From: Pedobacter sp. ASV17
GTDB taxonomy: Bacteria > Bacteroidota > Bacteroidia > Sphingobacteriales > Sphingobacteriaceae
Length of the DNA: 64,000 nucleotides
Reading direction: 5' to 3'
NCBI RefSeq assembly: GCF_016429065.1
Contig: NZ_JAELTX010000004.1
Location: 1-64,000 of the forward strand
Under the pieces are notes generated by a model that worked only from the letters and a program-made list of their open reading frames with translations, made no database searches and was not told the DNA's origin. Numbering within the stretch: the first letter of the stretch is position 1; each line of letters starts with the position of its first letter. A program made the position numbers and the translations under genes. Positions 47,801-55,414 of this stretch are shown in pieces.

Positions 47801-48469
47801 TGTAGGGATGATTTCAAGTTTGACTGACATATTTTGAGCTGCCTTTACTTCAGTCGTCAGGTATCCGATGTATGAGATTAATAATTGGGTTCCGTCATTT
47901 ACACCGCTTAGCGAAAATTTTCCTTCACCATCAGTAATTACGGTCCTGCTGGTTCCTTTGACCACAATAGATGCGCCAGCCAATGGCTCTCCAACTTCAT
48001 TTAAAACGGTGCCAGTACTATTAAACCTATTCTCACTGCCATTTTTTGAAGGTATTGGCACACTTTCTTTTTTTCGGACTACAACCGTTTTTCCAACAAT
48101 TTCATACCTTAAGGACTGGTCCTTGAAAATGAGATCTAAGGTTTCTTTCAGTGGCCTATTCTGAACATTTATGGTTACTTTTTCAGCATTTTTCAGCAAG
48201 CCATCTTCGTAAAAGAAGAGATAGCCAGTCTGCTTTTGAAGGCTTTCAAAAACTTTTTCAAGTGGCTGCCGGTTCAAGGAAATACTCACATTTTGCCCAT
48301 AGGTTTTTGAGAAAAAACAAAGCGAAAGGCACAAAGTGGCCATGAGCCAAACAAATTGGCGGTTTATCTGCCTCTTTAGGGAGGCTTGCGTATCTGGATT
48401 TCGGATAAAGCTATCCGTTTGCCTTCGGTTACGCGAACGGCGTAGCCAAAAGCATTGAGAAAAAATCAT
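44840..48469 (-). CDS. SusC/RagA-family TonB-dependent outer membrane transporter
   Basis: The 1209-residue protein carries a signal segment at about residues 38-60 (RQFVWLMATLCLSLCFF, cleaved near TYGQ), so the true start may lie downstream of the first ATG. Next come an STN domain (about 60-130; VFESLQKQTGYLFFYEDG), a carboxypeptidase-D-like domain (about 145-225; GEPLAGASIVVKGTSR), the plug (about 240-350; RSTGSFVQINNEQLNRR and LIVLDNFPYEGDLANINP) and a beta-barrel ending AFGLKATF-like (MLTFGLKATF). The STN domain indicates signalling through FecR and the ECF sigma factor encoded upstream. Energy comes from TonB. Confidence 0.92.
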   Translation of the reverse strand: MIFSQCFWLRRSRNRRQTDSFIRNPDTQASLKRQINRQFVWLMATLCLSLCFFSKTYGQNVSISLNRQPLEKVFESLQKQTGYLFFYEDGLLKNAEKVTINVQNRPLKETLDLIFKDQSLRYEIVGKTVVVRKKESVPIPSKNGSENRFNSTGTVLNEVGEPLAGASIVVKGTSRTVITDGEGKFSLSGVNDGTQLLISYIGYLTTEVKAAQNMSVKLEIIPTSLNEVAIVSTGYQEIPKERSTGSFVQINNEQLNRRISTNILDRLEGIASGVLFSKNNLAANEKTGITIRGRSTIDPNVNANPLIVLDNFPYEGDLANINPNDIESITLLKDAAAASIWGARAGNGVIVITSKKGNFNRSLRIEAVGNLGVGQKPDLYYSKNFVKSNDYINLESYLFAQGYFDSDLSGNLNRPMVSPVIELLAKKRANPALAIEIDNEINSLRENDVRKDYEKYVYRNSINRQYSIGLNGGSSSAAYNVSLGYDDNLSNLVKNTFERLTLNSQTIFQITKNLEVSAGVNYFQTTSENNTNETAYGNFIAVSNKYQPIYPYARLADDEGNHLAVNKQFQNSYVSEMAALGFLDYKYRPLDEINLADNTVRIKNLIVRGSVKYKFTPFLNAQLQYQNEQQTSTGRNLQPAEAYSSRALINRFAQRNTTTGVFTYPVPLGSILNLDNTELKSNNFRVQANYQQAFGSRHEISGIAGAEIREIESTSVSRISYGYNDEVGTGVGNINYNTSYTINPTGTATIPTPPSGVTGRTNRLISYFANASYTFDNRYTATVSARKDGANIFGVRANDRITPLWSAGIGWEISKEGFYHVPFLPFAKLRATYGFNGNVYNASAYLTFGTTLTNPMTGLRYATVGRAPNQDLSWERVKNINLGLDFATKNNVISGTLELYLKDGLDLIQSTPLAPSTGFTTYFGNAASNRTKGLDLTLRSINLNGKLKWNTTLLLSALKDKITHYDPKYTAANLIAAASQATTVEFPILFPTVGRSLYGVYSYRWAGLDPASGDPQGYLNGQVSKDYLAILSNATTDNIIYHGSSRPTVFGAIANTFTYKNFSVIANITYKLGYYFRRTTTGTNAQSVLLKLTMHSDYALRWQKPGDEASTDVPSVIYPSNTNREAFYQGSSTLIERADHIRLQDIGIRYTLDNSQWARMPFKSLQATIYANNLGIIWAENKKGIDPDFIYMYTAPNPKMLTFGLKATF

Positions 48470-48631
48470 ACTTTTGTGTTGTTGGGTTAGTTGATGAATT
48501 ACTTGTGTAGTGGTTTTGTTAACCCCAATCTAGCCAGCAATTACTCGTCACAGTATTGCTGGCATTTTTATATCGGGGCCTAATTAACTTATTTAACTAT
48601 CCATTAAATTTCTAAGGCATAGGCACGGGGT

Positions 48632-49801
48632 TTAGGGTTCAACAATCAGTTTTCTATTTCTTTGGTCGTTTACAAGTGTAAAATGAATACCGTTGAGCAT
48701 TAGTATCTTCAACAGTTCGGAAAGGTTTGCATTTCTATGCACACCACCGGTAAAATTTCTTTCGGGCAAGTCTTTTTTAAGTTCAACTTCTACATCATAC
48801 CATCGGGAAACCTGCCGCATAATGGTTTTAATCGAAGCATTTTTAAAATAGAAAATACCCCTCTGCCAAGCCAATGCCGACTCAATATCAGCTACTCCAA
48901 CTACGGTCTGTTTTTTTGATGTAGCAGCCATTTGGCCTGGATGTAAAATAAATTCCTTCTGTTTATCAATTGGCGTTGTGACCTTTACCAACCCTTCTGT
49001 TAGTGTGGTCACGGCCTGTGGTTCGTCACTGTAGGTATTAATGTTGAAATGCGTTCCCAAGACTTCGATTGTTTGGTGCTCAGTATGTACAATAAAAGGC
49101 TTTGTTCTGTCCCTGGCCACCTCAAAATATGCCTCTCCAAATAGTTGTACTTCACGTTGTTTTTTTCCTGCAAAAGTCACGGGATATATAATTTTACTGC
49201 CGGCATTTAGCCAAATCTTTGTGCCATCTGAAATGGTAACGGCATACTGCCCCCCTTTGGGAACCTCTAATTGGTTGATGGCATTATTCTCCAAGTTGTT
49301 AGGCTCATATATGATTTCGCCGCTTCGTTGGCTAATGCTGTTGCCGCGTTCATCTACGAGTTCTGAACTTTTGTTATTGCCAAGTTCCACTTTCTTTCCA
49401 TTTGCCAAAGAGAGTATTGCTTTTTCTGTTCCGGCAGCTAGGCTGATTTTTGTGTCTGTAATCGTTTCTATCTGTTTCTTCTTATCGCCAATAATTAGTA
49501 GCAACGCAAGTCCGATTAAGATGGTGGCGGCTACAGCAATTTTGAAAAAAGTTGTTTGGTAAAATGGTTTCGGACGTGTCTTCGCAAAAATTCGCTGCTC
49601 AGCGTTCTTTGTAATAACAAGCAGCAGCTTGTCATCCTCACTATAATCAGCTTTTTGCATTTCCCCGCTAATGAGATCCCGCAATTCTTGGTCATAATTT
49701 GGAGCATCCAAATAGGTAAGGAGCTGTTCCAGCTCTTCTCCGCTGCATTTTCCAGCAATGTACTTTTCAAATAGGTCACGTATATGTTCGTCTCTTTGCA
49801 C
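48632..49801 (-). CDS. FecR-family anti-sigma factor
   Basis: The 389-residue protein has an N-terminal cytoplasmic sigma-binding part (1-85), one transmembrane helix (IAVAATILIGLALLLII, about 90-106), a FecR domain (about 170-280, with LEVPKGGQYAVTISDGTKIWLNAGS) and a C-terminal DUF4974-like domain (IMRQVSRWYDVEVEL and LLKILMLNGIHFTLV). It would hold the ECF sigma factor until the SusC STN domain signals substrate. It lies 72 bases after the sigma gene and 163 bases before SusC. Confidence 0.93.
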   Translation of the reverse strand: MQRDEHIRDLFEKYIAGKCSGEELEQLLTYLDAPNYDQELRDLISGEMQKADYSEDDKLLLVITKNAEQRIFAKTRPKPFYQTTFFKIAVAATILIGLALLLIIGDKKKQIETITDTKISLAAGTEKAILSLANGKKVELGNNKSSELVDERGNSISQRSGEIIYEPNNLENNAINQLEVPKGGQYAVTISDGTKIWLNAGSKIIYPVTFAGKKQREVQLFGEAYFEVARDRTKPFIVHTEHQTIEVLGTHFNINTYSDEPQAVTTLTEGLVKVTTPIDKQKEFILHPGQMAATSKKQTVVGVADIESALAWQRGIFYFKNASIKTIMRQVSRWYDVEVELKKDLPERNFTGGVHRNANLSELLKILMLNGIHFTLVNDQRNRKLIVEP

Positions 49802-49873
49802 GGCTTGTTTTTATGGTAATACGTTCGGGAACTAAAAACCAAACAGTGGAAAATGAAAAAAAAGTAAAAATAA

Positions 49874-50473
49874 TTACAGGAGACCTATTAAGAGGCTGGT
49901 TGCGAGAAAAGGCGCGGCAGCTTCTGCCTTTTGCAAAAGTACCCGAAGAGTGCTGTTTGCTCTTGTAAGGTGATTGTTCACCGTTCCTACACTTATGTTT
50001 AAAAGTTCGGAAACTTCCTGATAGGTTTTTTCTTCAATCTTGCATAAAGTAAAAACAAGACGTTGCTGTTCCGGAAGCATAGATAGGGCGTTATCTAGCG
50101 CAAGTTTATTTTCCTTATTAAAAACTATTTTTTCTATAGGCTCATGGGTCGCTGGAAAGATGCTGAGTAATTGTTCCCTTAATTTCTGGTCGCGCCCCGC
50201 TTTCCTAAAGTGGTCGTAGGCCAGGTTAGTGGCAATTTTGTACAGATAAGAAGCTAGTGTTTTATCTGTATCGATTTTTGTTCGATGCTCCCACAACTTG
50301 ATAAAAAGTTCCTGTAGCAAATCTTCGGCAAGCTCAGTCGATTTTAGAAGCCTCAGCGCATTTTTTGCCATTTGAGTTTTATACCTATGAAAAATGATTT
50401 CAAAGGCTATATGATCCCCAGACCTTAACCTGCGTAAAAGTTCCTGTTCGTCATATAGTTTTAAGGATTCCAT
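49874..50473 (-). CDS. ECF RNA polymerase sigma-70 factor
   Basis: The 199-residue protein has region 2 (AFEIIFHRYKTQMAKNALR, ELAEDLLQELFIKLWEHR) and region 4 (ALSMLPEQQRLVFTLCKIE, TYQEVSELLNISVGTVNNH), matching the Bacteroidota FecI-like expansion family, including the hydrophobic C-terminal end ATSLLIGLL. It should drive transcription of the FecR-SusC-SusD-TlpA genes when released from FecR. It is the first gene of that minus-strand unit. Confidence 0.93.
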   Translation of the reverse strand: MESLKLYDEQELLRRLRSGDHIAFEIIFHRYKTQMAKNALRLLKSTELAEDLLQELFIKLWEHRTKIDTDKTLASYLYKIATNLAYDHFRKAGRDQKLREQLLSIFPATHEPIEKIVFNKENKLALDNALSMLPEQQRLVFTLCKIEEKTYQEVSELLNISVGTVNNHLTRANSTLRVLLQKAEAAAPFLATSLLIGLL

Positions 50474-50892
50474 GTAAATGTATCTTAAAATTACAAAGAA
50501 TATGAACGGAAATCAAGTACGTCAGATGCTAGCGAACATGAAAATCGTTTAGTCATAGGGCAAAAAGTGAGGAAAATTAGGTTAAAATGTAAAACTTTGT
50601 AAGTTTATTTGTAACTTTCTAGTAGGTTAAAACCGTATTCCCGTCTATTCGGAAACCGAAAACAATATCTGGCCAGGATAGTACTGATTGTACACTCGGT
50701 TTTCATCTGCAAAGGATGTCGTCCCCAACTCATTACCTATTGAGTATATCTGCCAACACAATTTAGCCCACATTTGAAGCCCCAAAGCCTCGATTGGAAT
50801 CGTGTTTTTTTATGCTTTCTAAGGATTTACGGTCTCTAAACCTTAACTTTAGAAATGTAAGAGGTATATGCTAACTTAGAAATTGTCCGTAT
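50474..50892. other. Intergenic region between the sigma factor and the 415-residue gene
   Basis: About 420 A/T-rich bases between divergent genes. It must contain the promoters of both, but no well-spaced -33/-7 pair stands out; TAACTTTA near 50850 resembles a -7 element for the right-hand gene. No gene, RNA or repeat recognised. Confidence 0.4.
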
Positions 50893-52140
50893 ATGGAAAT
50901 ATCCGATAACTTCTCTGATCTGCCAAGTGCAGATTATTTTACTTATCCACTTGAATGGCTTGACCTTTTCGTTAATTTGACTTTGCACCCTGATAAATCC
51001 CGTATAGCTCAAATTGATGATGAGGAGATAAGCCGCATGCTCGAAGTATTGTCACTTGAAGAAACCAAACTGCAATTACTCATCAAAAGACAAACCTTTG
51101 AGGTTAACGAAGAAGAAGGCATTAGGTTGATCGTTGGAAGATTCCATTCGTCATTAATTACACTGCTAAATACGGCCCACGAAAATGCGATGGCTACCTT
51201 TAGCAAATACCCTCGATTGCAAAAAGTTTTTTCAGCGCTGACTTCGACGATCGAGAACCTGCTTTCATTTTTGGAGGTGAACTATTTAAAGTATCTACAT
51301 ATGGACCTTTTAGTTCCTTCCGGTTATATGGCATCAAGCAGGCTGGATTTGATGAGAAAAATTGACCAGCTAAAGGAACAGGCTGACAGCTACGAAAATT
51401 TGAAGCCATTAAAAACTATTCTTTTTGAAATCCTTTATAAATTTACGATTCCTGCTAACAGAAATTTTGAAATTACTTTCCGTTCACTGTTTTATAATAA
51501 GGAACTTGTACGGCGTTTGGAAACCATAAAATGGGACAAAAAGGAGTGGGAAGTACTGGAACAGCTTAATGAGGTATTGTTTTTGATGAACTTCAATAGT
51601 AGGAGTTACATTGACTTTATAGTAAATATGGTTAATTCCAAATTGCTTGAAGAAAAAACGACTACATCACAAATTAAGTTGCTTCATTATTACAGCAAGT
51701 TCTTTAAACAATCACATAAACGACCAGGGATTATGCTAAATCCGGACTATCATGATTTGGAAATGGTCTTGCAAAAATGGATTGACAGCGAAATTAAATA
51801 CTTGGAAGAAAAGGGAAAACTTGATGAAAATAGTGTTGAGCAGACATTGGTAAGGCAAAAGGTGCAAGCTCCAATCGTGAAGCCCGAAGATAAAATAAGA
51901 TGTTCCCTTTCCAGCGATCAAACGGGTTTAATTTTAAGGGCCGCGGATGAGCTGAGAATTTTGGTGGCACGGTCTATGACAGAAGTTTTTAGGAGTATTG
52001 TGCCGTATCTGGCCACACCACACAGTGATAACCTTTCCTATAACGGAATGCGAAGTAAATCCTATGTGCCAGAGGAAAAAGATAAGGAGAAGGCCATTGA
52101 AGCCCTGGAGCGGATGATTAAAAAAATTAAAGATTACTAA
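50893..52140 (+). CDS. Hypothetical helical cytoplasmic protein
   Basis: The 415-residue protein is almost entirely helical and charged, with no signal peptide, membrane segment or recognisable motif. Notable segments are FSALTSTIENLLSFLEVNY, RSLFYNKELVRRLETIKW and a C-terminal block SSDQTGLILRAADELRILV followed by ARSMTEVFRSIVPYLAT. That C-terminal block loosely recalls the end of RteC-type regulators of Bacteroidota ICEs, but the resemblance is weak. It is followed 18 bases later by a lipoprotein gene. Confidence 0.55.
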   Translation: MEISDNFSDLPSADYFTYPLEWLDLFVNLTLHPDKSRIAQIDDEEISRMLEVLSLEETKLQLLIKRQTFEVNEEEGIRLIVGRFHSSLITLLNTAHENAMATFSKYPRLQKVFSALTSTIENLLSFLEVNYLKYLHMDLLVPSGYMASSRLDLMRKIDQLKEQADSYENLKPLKTILFEILYKFTIPANRNFEITFRSLFYNKELVRRLETIKWDKKEWEVLEQLNEVLFLMNFNSRSYIDFIVNMVNSKLLEEKTTTSQIKLLHYYSKFFKQSHKRPGIMLNPDYHDLEMVLQKWIDSEIKYLEEKGKLDENSVEQTLVRQKVQAPIVKPEDKIRCSLSSDQTGLILRAADELRILVARSMTEVFRSIVPYLATPHSDNLSYNGMRSKSYVPEEKDKEKAIEALERMIKKIKDY

Positions 52141-52158
52141 CCAAATAAATTGACGATT

Positions 52159-52683
52159 ATGAAAGCAAAAATTTTGCTTTTGCTCATGTGTATTGAGATT
52201 GTTGCGTGCAGCAAAAAAGAATTGACAAAAGAGGAAGCGATAGTTTTGTTAAACAAGGAAAAGGGCTTTCCGCGTGCGATGGATTATGAAATATTTACGT
52301 CCGATCCAGAATTTGCCAACAAACTACTGGCTACAGATTTGGAAAGGAATGGGTATGTGGTGATTCAAAGGACGCAGAAAGTTGGTGAAACGGGAAATGC
52401 CTTGATCAGTTTTACTGAAAAGTCACAACCTTTTCTGTTGCATCCAAGCGACGAAGATTTAAAGTTATCTGTTCAAAAAGTGAAGATTGCCGATGAAAAT
52501 GTGGTTGAAATTAAAAGTATTACTGAGGATAAAAGTTCAGGTACGGTGGAGGTTTTCTACGTCACCAAATTTAGCAATGCTACGCCCTTTGCCACGCTTG
52601 TCAAAAACCTAGACAAACCAAAAGATCTATTGGCAACTTTTAAAAATGATGGCGAAAAGTGGATACTTGTAAAAAATGAATAG
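52159..52683 (+). CDS. Small lipoprotein
   Basis: The 174-residue product starts at MKAKILLLLMCIEIVACSK; the lipobox IVAC sets the lipidated cysteine near residue 17. The mature part has an acidic helix (ELTKEEAIVLLNKEKGFP) and a beta-rich C-terminal domain (TVEVFYVTKFSNATPFATL). No family recognised. It follows the 415-residue gene by 18 bases and converges on the AlbA-type gene, 15 bases apart. Confidence 0.65.
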   Translation: MKAKILLLLMCIEIVACSKKELTKEEAIVLLNKEKGFPRAMDYEIFTSDPEFANKLLATDLERNGYVVIQRTQKVGETGNALISFTEKSQPFLLHPSDEDLKLSVQKVKIADENVVEIKSITEDKSSGTVEVFYVTKFSNATPFATLVKNLDKPKDLLATFKNDGEKWILVKNE

Positions 52684-52698
52684 ACATGATGTGTTGTA

Positions 52699-53751
52699 CT
52701 AAAGGTCCATTGGGTCTATAAATTCCGCAATATCGTCTTGCGGAAAATCGTACTCAAAAGTTTTTGGTCCATTCGGGAAATCATTGCTCCGCACCGTAAT
52801 TTCAATTTTTATGTCTGCTGGTCTTGAGAAAACCAGTGCAATCTGACCATTAAAGATATCAGCTTGTCTACCTTTCTGTTTTACACGAAGGGAAGTATGC
52901 GTACCTTTCGTGGGCATTAATTCGTAGATAGAATAATCACTGTAATTTTTATAGTCGACATTCGTATCCTTTAAAATAAATGGAGGAAACATCTTGTCTA
53001 AATGAGATGTATAGGCAAACATGCTTTTATCCTTATTCTCATTGTAAAACTTATGTTCCAAATCCTGTGTACACTTTGCGCTAACCCATTTGTTATGATA
53101 AATTTTGAGTTCGACATCTAAATCTATAGAGGTGTTTGATAGGTTTTCCACGTCAACCTGTAATTCTTTTATATAGCCTTTGTGCCTAAGTTCTTTCGAT
53201 TCAAAACCCCATATAGAAAAATTAAAATCGATATCGCTGCTACGGTCTTTGATGGCTGACCGCTCCGCATAAATTTTCTCAAAGTCATCCCTCTTCAGTT
53301 CACGTGTGGAACTTCCGCTTCTGATGAAACCGGTTCCTTCCCGATAATGGCTACCTTTTGGCTGTGCGTCCCTGTATTCTTTCTTAAAAAGATAAGGTCC
53401 TTTGCTGTTGTCAAATATTCTAAAGTAGGCAAGTCGGTGTTCTTTATATAAAAGTTCCTTATACTCAAAGTTGATCTCTGGTTCAATATACTGATTTAGA
53501 AACTGTTGATAGGATGCCTGGTCATTCAATTCAGCAATTGATCTGAAGCCAGCTGCTGTGCCATTTTTCTCTTCGACCCCTATAATAATGTGCTTGTCAT
53601 CCTTGCTGCTCAGGTTTGCGAAAGCACACATATCTTTTAAAAATTCCCCTTTTTTAGCATTCCCCTTATCAATAGGATACTGTTCCACTTTGAAATCCAA
53701 TTTGGTGTTTTCGCTTTCGCCTTCAATAAGGCTGATGATCGTTTCCCGCAT
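52699..53751 (-). CDS. AlbA_2/Schlafen-like ATP-binding protein
   Basis: The 350-residue protein has an AlbA_2 domain in its first 140 residues: ENTKLDFKVEQYP, FLKDMCAFANLSSKDDKHI and IIGVEEKNGTAAGF match the conserved pattern of these putative DNA- or nucleotide-binding proteins. The second half (about 165-350) is a beta-rich domain of unknown type (VDVENLSNTSIDLDVELKIY). Such proteins are common among mobile-element cargo and some defence loci. It has its own promoter region, divergent from the transfer operon. Confidence 0.75.
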   Translation of the reverse strand: MRETIISLIEGESENTKLDFKVEQYPIDKGNAKKGEFLKDMCAFANLSSKDDKHIIIGVEEKNGTAAGFRSIAELNDQASYQQFLNQYIEPEINFEYKELLYKEHRLAYFRIFDNSKGPYLFKKEYRDAQPKGSHYREGTGFIRSGSSTRELKRDDFEKIYAERSAIKDRSSDIDFNFSIWGFESKELRHKGYIKELQVDVENLSNTSIDLDVELKIYHNKWVSAKCTQDLEHKFYNENKDKSMFAYTSHLDKMFPPFILKDTNVDYKNYSDYSIYELMPTKGTHTSLRVKQKGRQADIFNGQIALVFSRPADIKIEITVRSNDFPNGPKTFEYDFPQDDIAEFIDPMDL

Positions 53752-54002
53752 GAGAATTTAATATCGATGAATTAGCAAATTTAAGAGATTGGGAAAATGT
53801 ATCAGTAACCAGGCTCACTATTTTTTACAAAGTATAGTAGTTGTATTCAACTGTAAATCTGTGGGTTTCTAGGGTTACAAAAAGGGTAGCAACTTAAACT
53901 TGTACTTGTAACACCTTGAAAACCAAGCTTCCTTTGTCCAAGAAATTTGATTGAAAAGCACGGCAAACAGCCAAAGCGATTAACAACAAAAAAAGGACAA
54001 AT

Positions 54003-54452
54003 ATGCTAAACAACATTTCTTGGCAAGACTACCTGACTATCATAGGAGCGGCCACCATTCTTTACTACATCATTATTGGTATGACCTACTTCCGTGCCGA
54101 CCTAAAAAGAGCCCTAAACCGCAAGCGTGGCAATAGCCGTGAAATGTTTGTATATGATGATACAGGAGACACAGGACCAGTTGCAATGGCGGCCGAAACA
54201 AATTTACCGATTGAAGTAGGCAATGAAATAGACCTCATAGAAGACCTGGCCGAAAAACTTGCTAACTCTCTTTCGGGAAAAAACAATGTAGAAAAGCACC
54301 AGCTACAAGAATATGTCGGTATGCTCTTCCAAGACTATCCGACCCTAAAGACATCCGGACTACGTGAGTCAATCAATGAACTGGTTGTCTCCGAATGCGA
54401 AAAAATTGGTGTCCGTTCCCTTAGCAAAAGTGAAGTAGATCAGTTGTGGTAG
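54003..54452 (+). CDS. Small membrane protein at the head of the transfer operon
   Basis: The 149-residue protein has one N-terminal transmembrane helix (YLTIIGAATILYYIIIGMTY, about 10-29), a cytoplasmic basic patch and an acidic helical C-terminus ending VRSLSKSEVDQLW. It is the first gene of the plus-strand tra operon and is followed by DUF4134. The family name is not known to me; a transfer role is inferred from position. Confidence 0.65.
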   Translation: MLNNISWQDYLTIIGAATILYYIIIGMTYFRADLKRALNRKRGNSREMFVYDDTGDTGPVAMAAETNLPIEVGNEIDLIEDLAEKLANSLSGKNNVEKHQLQEYVGMLFQDYPTLKTSGLRESINELVVSECEKIGVRSLSKSEVDQLW

Positions 54453-54597
54453 GCAGCTAAGGAACCAAACCAGCAGCGAAGGCAGTTTCCCTGCCCGTCC
54501 CAAAGCGATATGGCAAATGTGACGGAGAAATTGGGTAGTGTGGCGGCGAAACCCTTCGCTTATTTAATTAAACCAAACCTCATTATAAAACGTGGAT

Positions 54598-54936
54598 ATG
54601 AAAACGACCGTACAAAAAACAAGAGAAAGAAAAATCACAAGAATGGCTGCCATTACAGCCCTGCTATTAATGCTGGTAGCCCAATACCAAGCCTACGGAC
54701 AGGATGGTATTGCGGGAATAAACGAGGCAAACCAAAAAGTAAGGAGCTATTTCGCAGCAGGAACACAGCTCATGTATGCCATTGGTGCAATACTGGGACT
54801 TATAGGAGCCGTAAAGGTGTACCAGAAATGGAACGCAGGAGATCAGGATACAGGAAAGGTTGCTGCCGCCTGGTTTGGTTCGTGTGTCTTTTTGGTAGTG
54901 GTAGCAACAGTTATCCAATCATTCTTCGGAGTATAA
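54598..54936 (+). CDS. DUF4134 conjugal transfer membrane protein (TraE-like)
   Basis: A 112-residue product from MKTTVQKTRERKITRMAA; an upstream GTG two codons earlier is an alternative. A signal or first membrane helix (ITALLLMLVAQYQAYG) is followed by GIAGINEANQKVRSYFAAGT and a second and third helix (MYAIGAILGLIGAVKVYQKW; FGSCVFLVVVATVIQSFFG). This is the DUF4134 family, proposed as a VirB2/TraE-like component of Bacteroidota transfer machines. It lies five bases before the DUF1896 gene. Confidence 0.9.
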   Translation: MKTTVQKTRERKITRMAAITALLLMLVAQYQAYGQDGIAGINEANQKVRSYFAAGTQLMYAIGAILGLIGAVKVYQKWNAGDQDTGKVAAAWFGSCVFLVVVATVIQSFFGV

Positions 54937-54941
54937 AAGTA

Positions 54942-55373
54942 TTGAAAAATGCAGCAATCCTACGCGAAAAACTTTGGGGCTACATCGTGGCCCACAATCC
55001 GGAACTCATGTTGAGCCTACGGGAGGAATTCTCAGTGTCACAATACCTGGCAGAAAAAGCAAGCCTTGTAATGCCGCTTGTGGAAAGGTTGATAGCTGAA
55101 GGTAATCCCCAATATATTATCGAAGAGCTGTGCCTGCAGGAAATGACGGCAGAACTGAAACCATCAAAATTCCTATACATCCGGGAAATAGTCGAAGAAG
55201 AATTTCCGACACAGTTTGCAGCCCTACAGGAAAGCGGAACATTGACCTATGAAATTGTAAACCTTATTACCGAATGTTCAGAATTATTCTCTGAACTCGG
55301 ATTTAGGGAAAACGGGGAGAACAGCTCCCTGCGGTACGCGGTGATAGCGCAAGTGGAAGATTACCTGAAATAA
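54942..55373 (+). CDS. DUF1896-family protein
   Basis: A 143-residue product whose family fit is best from a TTG start at 54942 (LKNAAILREKLWGYIVA...); no ATG is available close by in this frame, and upstream in-frame sequence overlaps the DUF4134 gene. DUF1896-type features are the opening helix, PLVERLIAEGNPQYIIEEL, and SKFLYIREIVEEEFPTQF. It is a small helical cytoplasmic protein common in Bacteroidota ICEs, function unknown. Confidence 0.75.
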   Translation: MKNAAILREKLWGYIVAHNPELMLSLREEFSVSQYLAEKASLVMPLVERLIAEGNPQYIIEELCLQEMTAELKPSKFLYIREIVEEEFPTQFAALQESGTLTYEIVNLITECSELFSELGFRENGENSSLRYAVIAQVEDYLK

Positions 55374-55391
55374 CAGGTTAAGTATTGAATG

Positions 55392-55414
55392 TGAGAGAGA
55401 AAGAGAGAGAGAAG
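55392..55414 (+). promoter_or_regulatory. GA-rich leader immediately before the methylase start
   Basis: A run of about 23 purines, mostly GA dinucleotides, ends directly at the ATG at 55415. It could act as an unusually strong, repetitive ribosome-binding site, uncommon in this phylum. A start at 55385 would place it inside the protein as a charged leader, VREKEREK. Confidence 0.4.

Noticed and set aside
50893..52140. Naming this protein RteC
   Set aside because: Similarity is limited to a vague helical C-terminal pattern; the expected RteC motifs are not evident.
54510..54941. In-frame upstream extension of the DUF1896 gene
   Set aside because: It overlaps the whole DUF4134 gene in another frame and its translation is basic and repetitive; family similarity begins only after about 54942.
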